Below the pieces are notes generated by a model that searched no databases, was not told the DNA's origin, and was given only the letters and a program-made list of their open reading frames with translations. Made by a program: the position numbers and the translations under genes. This document shows positions 1-6,003 of a stretch of DNA of 10,187 bases, one piece after another; the first letter of the stretch is position 1, and each line of letters opens with the position of its first letter. Source of the stretch: Campylobacteraceae bacterium (lineage in GTDB: Bacteria; Campylobacterota; Campylobacteria; Campylobacterales; Sulfurovaceae); assembly GCA_027031505.1 (NCBI GenBank), contig JALVQH010000283.1, forward strand, positions 1-10,187, given 5' to 3'.

Positions 1-1
1 C

Positions 2-433
2 GTCTATCAGGCCAGCAAAGGGAAGCTTGAAGCAGCGCGTCAGGCGTACGGCCTCTCAACCCCTCTGCTCACGGCCGACAGTGTGATCGTGGCCGAAGAT
101 GGCGCCATTCTCCGCAAGGCGGCAAGTGTCGAGGAAGCACGGGAGATGTTGTGGCACCAAAGCGGATCGAAGATGGTGATTGTATCCGGATTGCATTTTC
201 AGCGTGCCGATCTTTTGCTGGTCGATGTTTCCGCGACGCATTACCGTTTTGATCCTTTTGATGCAGATGAGGTGGAGGCGTATCTGGCCAGCGGAGACTG
301 GAGGGGCAAAGCCGGTGCCTGCATGGTCGAGGGGTTCTGCCGAAAGTATATCCGCGAAGTGCGCGGTCTGGAGAGTACGGCAATGGGTTTGCAGGTAGAA
401 GTCCTGCTGCCGTGGCTGAAGGAGCGGGGATGA
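2..433 (+). CDS. maf: Maf-family nucleotide pyrophosphatase (5' end missing)
   Basis: The frame is open from the left edge, so the start lies upstream and only the last 143 residues are seen. Maf proteins are cytoplasmic nucleoside triphosphate pyrophosphatases that hydrolyse non-canonical or modified nucleotides. Visible hallmarks are the central ADSVIV segment (visible residues 25-30), matching the family's AD(T/S)VV motif with the catalytic aspartate; a FDPFDADEVEAYLASGDW segment before the C-terminal domain; and a GxAGAC turn. The N-terminal SxSxxR substrate-binding motif would be in the missing ~40 residues. The sequence resembles the short Helicobacter pylori Maf more than E. coli YhdE/YceF, in my recollection of those proteins. 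The stop overlaps the next start as ATGA (430-433), so the gene is probably co-translated with the downstream penicillin-binding protein. Whether it acts on dTTP/UTP or on methylated nucleotides cannot be told from what is visible. Confidence 0.88.
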   Translation, partial: VYQASKGKLEAARQAYGLSTPLLTADSVIVAEDGAILRKAASVEEAREMLWHQSGSKMVIVSGLHFQRADLLLVDVSATHYRFDPFDADEVEAYLASGDWRGKAGACMVEGFCRKYIREVRGLESTAMGLQVEVLLPWLKERG

Positions 434-2601
434 GAGTAGCAGCCGGTGTGATCAAGTTTCTGACCATTCTTGGACTTTTGGGTATTGGTGCTGTTGGTGC
501 GGTTTTTGTCTACTTTTATTACGAAACCGATCTTGATGCCGATACGCTGATTCACTATTCTCCCGATGTCTCAAGCGAGATTCTTGACCGAAACGGCAAG
601 CGATTGGCCTATGTATTTAAAGATCGTCATCGTCTTTACGCCACGTATGATGAGATTCCGCCGTATCTGATCGAAGCGCTGGTGGCAATCGAGGATACGA
701 AATTTTTCGAACATCCCGGGGTCAATCCCGATGCCATCCTGCGCGCTATCGTTCGGGATCTTCGGGCGCGGCGTTTTGTTGAAGGGGGCAGCACGATTAC
801 TCAGCAATTGGTCAAAATTACTCTGCTCAGCAGCCGAAAAAAACTCATTCGCAAAATCCGAGAAGCGATCCTTGCTTTCAAGATCGAACACCGCCTTACA
901 AAAGAGGAGATTCTCGAACGCTACCTCAATGAAATCCCCTACGGCAACAATTATTATGGAGTCAAAACGGCTGCTCAGGGGTATTTTCACAAACAGCTCA
1001 AGGAGCTGACCCTCAAAGAGTCGGCACTCCTTGTAGGGCTGCCCAATGCCCCTTCGTACTACAACCCGATTCGCCATCCCCGGCGGGCGTTGAACCGGGC
1101 CAATGCCATCCTGTTTCGCATGAAATCATTGGGGTGGATTACCGAGGAGGAGTATCTTCGAGCCTCCAAGGAGATTCCGAAAGTTTATCGCAGCACCCTG
1201 ACCCAAAACGTCGCTCCGTATATTGTGGATGAGGTGTTGCGGCGTTTCAAGGGGCGTTTTGGTGACATTCGTACCGGAGGATACACCATTTATACGACGA
1301 TTAATCTGCAGATGCAGAAGATTGCCCGTACGGCAGTGGCAGACAACTTTCGTCGTTTGCTTGAGCGGTACGGGGAATCTCCAGAAAAAAGCACCTTGAA
1401 CGGTGCATTGATTGCGGTTGAAAATCGTACGGGAGACATCCTGTCGCTCGTCGGAGGTGCGGATTACAGGAAAAGCGCTTTCAATCGGGTCACAATGACG
1501 AAACGGCAGCCGGGATCGGCGTTTAAGCCTTTTATCTACCAGACAGCGCTCGATATGGGGTACAATCCGGCTACCAAACTGACCGATCTGGCCCGGACTT
1601 TTTCGTATACCGTCAACGGCCACACAAAGATTTGGTCCCCGCGCAATTACGAGAGGAACTACAAGGGATTTATTACCCTTCGGGAGGCGCTGGTGCATTC
1701 ACGCAATCTTGCCACTGTCAATCTCGTTTACGACATTGGCGTAGAGACCGTCCGAAAGCGGCTGGCATTGCTTGATGTCCCCCATATCCCCGGAGATCTT
1801 TCGATTGCACTGGGCAACCTGGGACTGAGCCCTCTCAAAATGGCGCAAATCTATACAGTCTTCTCCAACCGGGGACATATGATAGAGCCCCGTCTGGTGA
1901 GCAAAATTCTTTCGAGAAAAGGGGCAGTGCTTTTCGAAACACACCCCAAAGAGATCGCCAACTTTACAAAACCGGAGCAGGCGTATCTCATGACAGATAT
2001 TCTGCGGGATGTCATCAGGCGGGGAACCGGGCGAAATGCCCGGGTAGCCGGGATCCAACTGGCCGGAAAAACCGGGACAACCAATCGCGGTGTGGACGCC
2101 TGGTTCTGCGGCTATTCGCCTACCGTTACGACGATTGTCTGGTACGGAAGAGACACCAATCTCCCCATTGGAAAACATGCTACCGGAGGATCGGTTGCCG
2201 CACCTGCATTTGCCGATTTTTATCGACGGCTGTTGCAGCTTTATCCTGATACGCCTCGTCGTTTCATGAGACCCGAAGAGGTGATGGAGGGGGAGATTGA
2301 CGGCCGCCGGGAGTTGTATACGACTGTTTCCCTGCTTCCGGGGGGCTCCCGGCTGCCTGAGGGGGGGATCACCGAAATGTTTGACGATCTGAACATGACG
2401 GAGACAAACGCAACCGGCACTATTTTGGATGCGCCCGAAGACGATTTGGAGGTGATTCGTTTTGACGATGGGTCGGAAACCGACGAGGCGGATTCTCCGG
2501 ATGCTCCCCCCTCGGCAAAACCTCCGAAAACATTCGACCCTCTTCACCTCACCCCCAAACCCCCGCGACCGATTGAGGAAGAGAGGGATACCTTGTTTTG
2601 A
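430..2601 (+). CDS. Class A penicillin-binding protein 1A (bifunctional transglycosylase/transpeptidase)
   Basis: The product is 723 aa, a normal length for class A PBPs. It polymerises lipid II glycan strands and cross-links stem peptides on the periplasmic face of the inner membrane. The start at 430 is preferred over the in-frame GTG at 412 because AAGGAG (418-424) sits just upstream and gives an ATGA overlap with maf. Residues ~7-31 form a single transmembrane anchor after a very short cytoplasmic tail. The GT51 domain follows, with the catalytic Glu at E88 (EDTKFFEHPG) and GGSTITQQ at 119-126; the next residues are LVKI where family members often have an Asn after the Lys/Arg. The transpeptidase domain has SAFK with nucleophile S363 and K366, SRN at 424-426, and KTGTT from K547. 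The C-terminal ~80 residues are acidic and then proline-rich, probably disordered. The symbol mrcA/pbpA varies by lineage, so none is given. It runs convergently into nfnB with a 130-bp gap. Confidence 0.96.
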   Translation: MRVAAGVIKFLTILGLLGIGAVGAVFVYFYYETDLDADTLIHYSPDVSSEILDRNGKRLAYVFKDRHRLYATYDEIPPYLIEALVAIEDTKFFEHPGVNPDAILRAIVRDLRARRFVEGGSTITQQLVKITLLSSRKKLIRKIREAILAFKIEHRLTKEEILERYLNEIPYGNNYYGVKTAAQGYFHKQLKELTLKESALLVGLPNAPSYYNPIRHPRRALNRANAILFRMKSLGWITEEEYLRASKEIPKVYRSTLTQNVAPYIVDEVLRRFKGRFGDIRTGGYTIYTTINLQMQKIARTAVADNFRRLLERYGESPEKSTLNGALIAVENRTGDILSLVGGADYRKSAFNRVTMTKRQPGSAFKPFIYQTALDMGYNPATKLTDLARTFSYTVNGHTKIWSPRNYERNYKGFITLREALVHSRNLATVNLVYDIGVETVRKRLALLDVPHIPGDLSIALGNLGLSPLKMAQIYTVFSNRGHMIEPRLVSKILSRKGAVLFETHPKEIANFTKPEQAYLMTDILRDVIRRGTGRNARVAGIQLAGKTGTTNRGVDAWFCGYSPTVTTIVWYGRDTNLPIGKHATGGSVAAPAFADFYRRLLQLYPDTPRRFMRPEEVMEGEIDGRRELYTTVSLLPGGSRLPEGGITEMFDDLNMTETNATGTILDAPEDDLEVIRFDDGSETDEADSPDAPPSAKPPKTFDPLHLTPKPPRPIEEERDTLF

Positions 2602-2731
2602 GTCGTATCATGCGGTATTGTCTTTGAACGGCACAGGGTTGTGTTCTGAGAAAACATTGCACGAAACCGCTCTGTATCTGTTGCGGAGCACTGCGGTGCA
2701 TATGCCTCGGTATTGGAGGCGGGAAAGCGCT

Positions 2732-4156
2732 CTACACCTCTACTTTTTGCACCTTTTGTCTGTGGCTCGTGTCGTGCATGCTGATGTAGGCATGGATTGC
2801 CCGTGCGGCTTTTTTCCCTTCTCCCATCGCTTTGATGACGGTGGCTGCACCGCTGCTTGCGTCGCCTCCGGCAAAGGTGCCTTCTACACTGGTCATGTAG
2901 TTTTCGTCCACAATGATAACCCCCCTCTCATCCCTTTTGATGTCCGGTGCACGATCCAGAAACAATCGATTGGGTACAGTCCCCAGTGCCTCAATGACCG
3001 TGTCGCACTCCATATAGAAGGTGCTCCCCTCTATGGGTTCTGGAGATATGTTTCCGTCTTCGTCCTCTACAAGCTCCATCCGGACCAACTCCATGTAGTC
3101 GATGAATCCGTCATCGTCGCCGTGAAATCTGACCGGGGCGACACGTTCGTGGAAGATGATTCCCTCTTCGAGAGCATGTTGCAGCTCCTCTTTGCGTGCC
3201 GGAGCCAGTTCGCGGGTTCTCCTGTAGATGATGTGCACTTCATCGGCACCCAGTCTTCTGGCTGTTCTTGCTGCATCCATCGCTACATTCCCTGCTCCGA
3301 TAACTGCCACTTTGTTGCCGCAGTTGATGGGGGTATCCCATTCGGGAAACCTGTAGGCCTTCATCAAATTTGCACGGATGAGGAATTCGTTGGATGAGTA
3401 GACATTGTCCATGGGATTTTCACCGGGGATGCCCATGAATTTCGGTGCGCCGGCACCCATCGCCAAAAAAACAGCATCGTTTTGACTGACCAGTTCATAA
3501 TAATAGATATTTTGACCTACGGTATGGTTCAATTCGATCTTGACCCCCATCTCCTTGAGGTGCTCGATCTCTTTCTCCACAATCGCTTTGGGGAGTCGAA
3601 ATTCCGGTATACCGTATATCAACACACCGCCTGGTTTGTGCAGTGTCTCATAAATGGTAACAGCATACCCGTATTTTCTGCACTCTGCGGCGCATGCCAG
3701 TCCGGCAGGCCCTGATCCCACGATGGCAATATGCTTATCTTCATTGTTGGCCTTGATCTCGTCTATCTCCACCTCGTGTGTCCGACCCCAGTCGGCGATA
3801 AATGCCTCCAGTCTTCCAATCGCAACCGGCTGACCAAATTTTTCCAGGATACAGGCGCCTTCACATTGTTTTTCCTGCGGACAGACCCTTCCGGAGCAGG
3901 CGGGGAATGCATTGTCCTCTTTGACAAGGAGATACGCCTCTTTGAATTTTCTTTGTGCTATAAGCAGGTTCATCTCTTTGATACCGATGGTGACCGGGCA
4001 AGCCGGTTCACATTTCGGCTTTTTGCACTGGATACATCGGGAAGCTTCTTCGACTGCCTGATCTTCAGTGTAGCCATACAGCACCGAATCGAAATTTGTA
4101 ATACGTTCCATGGGAGACTGTTTGCCTATGGGGACTCTGGGTTTAATCTTCGGCAT
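2732..4156 (-). CDS. nfnB: NfnB/SudA-type large subunit, NADPH- and ferredoxin-linked Fe-S flavoprotein (GltD-like)
   Basis: A 474-aa cytoplasmic flavoprotein of the GltD/NfnB/SudA family. The N-terminal ferredoxin-like region carries two [4Fe-4S] motifs: C41-x2-C44-x4-C49-x3-C53, and C87-x4-C92-x5-C98-x3-C102. Glu99 directly follows C98, the position where characterised Nfn large subunits use a glutamate cluster ligand (from memory). An FAD-binding Rossmann motif lies at 146-152 (GSGPAGL). A second dinucleotide motif, GAGNVAMDAAR (287-297), followed by YRRTR (311-315), suits NADPH, and a C-terminal FAD-contact segment AGGDASSGAATV lies at 429-440. In Nfn this subunit holds the bifurcating FAD. 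Its start shares one base with the nfnA stop (TAATG), preceded by AAAGGAGG. Pipelines commonly call it glutamate synthase small subunit, but no glutamate synthase large subunit is visible here, while the NfnA-type partner is adjacent. Enzymatic bifurcation is inferred from family and pairing. Confidence 0.9.
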   Translation of the reverse strand: MPKIKPRVPIGKQSPMERITNFDSVLYGYTEDQAVEEASRCIQCKKPKCEPACPVTIGIKEMNLLIAQRKFKEAYLLVKEDNAFPACSGRVCPQEKQCEGACILEKFGQPVAIGRLEAFIADWGRTHEVEIDEIKANNEDKHIAIVGSGPAGLACAAECRKYGYAVTIYETLHKPGGVLIYGIPEFRLPKAIVEKEIEHLKEMGVKIELNHTVGQNIYYYELVSQNDAVFLAMGAGAPKFMGIPGENPMDNVYSSNEFLIRANLMKAYRFPEWDTPINCGNKVAVIGAGNVAMDAARTARRLGADEVHIIYRRTRELAPARKEELQHALEEGIIFHERVAPVRFHGDDDGFIDYMELVRMELVEDEDGNISPEPIEGSTFYMECDTVIEALGTVPNRLFLDRAPDIKRDERGVIIVDENYMTSVEGTFAGGDASSGAATVIKAMGEGKKAARAIHAYISMHDTSHRQKVQKVEV

Positions 4157-4995
4157 TATTTGGATCCTCCTTTGTGAGCTTCATAATAATCATTGGCCTC
4201 TTTTTCCTTTTTTTTGAACATGTTGTATCTTTTGATCGCTTTGTCCCAATCAACCTTCCGGCTGTCAAACATGGGTCCATCCACACAAACAAGCTTCATT
4301 TTTCCATCGATATAAAGTCGGCAGGCACCGCACATACCCGATCCATCGACCATCATCTGGCGTGTGGTGAAGAGATTGTCTATGTTGTTTTTGGCCAGAA
4401 CTGTTGAGACTGCTTTGATGGTAGGCAGCTTGCCGCCCCCAAATACAAAGTCAATTTTCTCTCCCCTGTCAATCATTTTCTGCAATACGGTGATGTAATT
4501 GCCTGCTTCGCCAAAAGAACCGTCTTCGGTTGTGATGATGTGCTGGTCTGCCAATGCTTTGGCAAGATACTCTTCCGGATAAATCTCTTTTTCGCTGGGA
4601 AAAGTCTGGATAGAGGTGATTGTATTGCCCTCTATTTTGCTCAGTGCTTCACAGATGGCATAATTCTCTGCCTGCCCGCATACGGCATCGGAAACGACGA
4701 CTACATTGCCGTATGCCTTCTCTTTTATGCCATGTCCGAGAGGGCCGATGACATTTTCAAAGTGGGTTATGCCGTCTCTGAGCTCTTTGGACGTTTTTCC
4801 GAGTTTTCGTATAAACATGGTGAGTTTTCCATTCTCGGCTTTCATGACGGACATGGGGATCCTCTCCCCCTCTTTCCTCGTCATGAGCATGACAAACTGC
4901 CCGGGATGAAACCGTTCGACAATCTCCGGTGCTTCCACATCGACAAGATAATCCATCGAATCCAGATCGATCATTTTTGTTATGGCAAATGGCAT
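4156..4995 (-). CDS. nfnA: NfnA/SudB-like small subunit, FAD and [2Fe-2S] protein with divergent NAD-site region
   Basis: A 279-aa cytoplasmic protein of the ferredoxin-NADP reductase/PyrK/NfnA superfamily. The start at 4995 is chosen because a perfect GGAGG (complement of 5001-5005) lies 5 nt upstream; an ATG 12 nt further upstream has no such site. The N-terminal FAD-binding barrel has HPGQFVML (30-37), RIPMSV (45-50) and GPLGHG (84-89). The C-terminal [2Fe-2S] region is D217-GSGM-C222-x2-C225 followed by C237, matching the three-Cys-plus-Asp arrangement of NfnA, and ends in the family VDGPMFDS segment. What is odd is the second domain: where relatives have a GGGVG-type loop for the pyridine nucleotide, this protein has SDAVCGQAEN (102-111), and the next region is also atypical. 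NAD(H) use is therefore doubtful. It is the promoter-proximal gene of the nfnAB pair. Common alternative labels are dihydroorotate dehydrogenase electron transfer subunit, or sulfide dehydrogenase subunit beta. Confidence 0.88.
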   Translation of the reverse strand: MPFAITKMIDLDSMDYLVDVEAPEIVERFHPGQFVMLMTRKEGERIPMSVMKAENGKLTMFIRKLGKTSKELRDGITHFENVIGPLGHGIKEKAYGNVVVVSDAVCGQAENYAICEALSKIEGNTITSIQTFPSEKEIYPEEYLAKALADQHIITTEDGSFGEAGNYITVLQKMIDRGEKIDFVFGGGKLPTIKAVSTVLAKNNIDNLFTTRQMMVDGSGMCGACRLYIDGKMKLVCVDGPMFDSRKVDWDKAIKRYNMFKKKEKEANDYYEAHKGGSK

Positions 4996-5000
4996 TTTTT

Positions 5001-5005
5001 CCTCC
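5001..5005 (-). promoter_or_regulatory. Ribosome binding site of nfnA
   Basis: GGAGG on the minus strand, five A residues before the ATG at 4995. It decides the start against the upstream in-frame ATG at 5007, which overlaps this site. Confidence 0.8.
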
Positions 5006-5042
5006 ATGATATGTATGGTGTCCTTTGTGTTTATTCGGAAAC

Positions 5043-5051
5043 ATTATAACA
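5043..5051 (-). promoter_or_regulatory. Extended -10 promoter for nfnAB
   Basis: The minus strand reads TGTTATAAT, a perfect TATAAT with the TGn extension. No TTGACA-like -35 stands at 16-18 bp. That fits sigma-70 promoters of Campylobacterota, which generally lack a conserved -35 and have AT-rich upstream DNA. Transcription would start near 5036 and leave a leader of about 40 nt before the nfnA start. Confidence 0.65.
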
Positions 5052-5077
5052 GAACAGAATAACAAATCAGTAACAAA
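5047..5077. promoter_or_regulatory. Direct repeats of TAACAAA type between divergent promoters (candidate operator)
   Basis: Two identical TAACAAA copies at 5060-5066 and 5071-5077 are spaced exactly 11 bp, one helical turn. Two weaker copies, TAACAGA (5047-5053) and GAACAGA (5052-5058), extend the pattern into the nfnA -10. The exact pair lies just upstream of the nfnA -10, around the expected -35 zone of both divergent promoters. Tandem half-sites about one turn apart are typical of OmpR-family response regulator sites. The regulator is unknown and the AT-rich context makes chance a real alternative. Confidence 0.35.
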
Positions 5078-5084
5078 ATATCGA

Positions 5085-5090
5085 TAAAAT
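5085..5090 (+). promoter_or_regulatory. Possible -10 for the fdhD operon
   Basis: TAAAAT, one mismatch from TATAAT, on the plus strand, preceded by AT-rich DNA without a recognisable -35. It would place the transcription start near 5097, giving a leader of ~110 nt before the fdhD start at 5209. It is weaker than the opposing nfnA promoter, and other AT-rich hexamers nearby (5096-5101) could serve instead. Confidence 0.35.
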
Positions 5091-5108
5091 GGGCTTTTAA
5101 TAGGAGTG

Positions 5109-5180
5109 ATGTCCTCCGATTTATCTCTCTGCCAACAAAAGTGTGGCATCATGCGATACTCCAATAACGGATACATCTGA
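5109..5180 (+). CDS. Possible 23-codon leader peptide upstream of fdhD
   Basis: A short ORF lies in the fdhD leader, beginning MSSDLSLCQQKCG and ending with TGA at 5178-5180, 28 nt before the preferred fdhD start. AGGAG at 5102-5106 precedes the ATG but with only 2 nt of spacing, which is shorter than usual. The AGGA also pairs with TCCT at 5112-5115 across the start codon, a small stem that could hide the site. It contains two cysteines, C8 and C12. Translation could influence fdhD expression, but an ORF this short can easily arise by chance and no homologue is recalled. Confidence 0.22.
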   Translation: MSSDLSLCQQKCGIMRYSNNGYI

Positions 5181-5208
5181 AATTCATGCAACCTGGCCAG
5201 GGGGAAAA

Positions 5209-6003
5209 ATGGAACCCGTTCACTCTTTTTCTATTGCCAAGATACGCAATGGAAAAAAAATACCTTTCGAAGATACATTGATCCGTGAGGTCAAACTGAC
5301 GATCGCAGTCAACGGTGAAGAGATTGCCGCGCTGATGGCGACGCCGATCGATCAGAAAGCGCTGGCGATCGGATATTTGATGAGTGAAAACATCCTGACT
5401 CAGGTTTTGGATGTCTCTAAAATATCGCTTGAAGAGGAGGGTACCCGGGTAGCTGTCCGTGCCACGATCGACAGCGAGGCTGCCCGCAAACTCTCTGCTG
5501 AAGGCGTAGTGATCAGCGGCTGCGGCCGGAGCACGACGGCCAACATCGACCCCGGGACGATTCGTGCCCGTATCCTGACGATCGACTATGCTCGTCCGGC
5601 GGCGTGGATCAGTGAAACGATGGAGGGATTTGAGGTACATTGCCGTCTCTATCGCCAAACCGGATCGGTGCACACGGCAATGCTGGTGCTCGAAGACGGC
5701 ACGACGTTTGTCGCCGAGGACATTGCTCAGCACAATACGGTTGACAAAGCGATCGGCAAAGCCCGTCTCGCCGGAGTCGATACGACCCGGAGCGTGCTGT
5801 TTGTCAGTGGCCGCCTCTCCTCGGAGATGGTTGCCAAAGCGGTCATGCACGCCGTTCCCATCGTCGTCTCCCGTACCGCGTCGACGTGTCTCGGGGTGCA
5901 GATTGCCGAGAAGTTTGGCCTCACCCTTGTCGGTTTTGCCCGCAAAGGCTCGATGAATATTTATACCCACGACTACCGCATTATCGCTGAGGAGGCAGGA
6001 TGA
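5209..6003 (+). CDS. fdhD: FdhD, formate dehydrogenase sulfurtransferase/chaperone
   Basis: A 264-aa cytoplasmic protein, close to the ~277 aa of E. coli FdhD. FdhD relays sulfur from the cysteine desulfurase IscS to the bis-MGD cofactor before it is inserted into formate dehydrogenase. Family segments are TPIDQKALAIGYLMSE (45-60), EDIAQHNTVDKAIGKA (170-185), SGRLSSEMV (200-208) and GFARKGSMNIYT (242-253). The sulfur-carrying loop is SGCGRSTTAN (103-112), with a single Cys, C105. The E. coli type has a CxxC, so the second Cys is replaced here by Ser. The ATG at 5209 follows AGGGGG with a short A-rich spacer, and the resulting N-terminus fits the family. A GTG at 5143 would add 22 residues but has no Shine-Dalgarno sequence. 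The stop overlaps the moeA start by 4 bp. No formate dehydrogenase structural gene is in the window, so the client is encoded elsewhere. Confidence 0.93.
   Translation: MEPVHSFSIAKIRNGKKIPFEDTLIREVKLTIAVNGEEIAALMATPIDQKALAIGYLMSENILTQVLDVSKISLEEEGTRVAVRATIDSEAARKLSAEGVVISGCGRSTTANIDPGTIRARILTIDYARPAAWISETMEGFEVHCRLYRQTGSVHTAMLVLEDGTTFVAEDIAQHNTVDKAIGKARLAGVDTTRSVLFVSGRLSSEMVAKAVMHAVPIVVSRTASTCLGVQIAEKFGLTLVGFARKGSMNIYTHDYRIIAEEAG

Noticed and set aside
2682..2720. Candidate bidirectional terminator between the PBP and nfnB genes: GCAC/GTGC and GCCTC/GAGGC short stems, plus an imperfect 10-base tandem TTGCGGAGCA CTGCGGTGCA.
   Set aside because: Stems are only 4-5 bp, loops are not stabilising, and no T-tract follows on either strand.
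2462..3397. Long plus-strand open frame (311 codons) across the PBP/nfnB junction, and similar long frames antisense to moeA, PBP and wtpC.
   Set aside because: They lie opposite or out of frame with well-conserved genes, lack recognisable domains and ribosome sites, and look like by-products of codon bias.
2732..4156. Annotation as glutamate synthase small subunit (GltD).
   Set aside because: Homology is real, but the adjacent NfnA-type subunit, the Nfn-like glutamate beside C98 and the absence of a large glutamate synthase subunit favour Nfn/Sud.
5143..5208. GTG start giving FdhD 22 extra residues.
   Set aside because: No Shine-Dalgarno sequence precedes the GTG, the added residues look unlike FdhD, and the ATG at 5209 has a G-rich site at good spacing.
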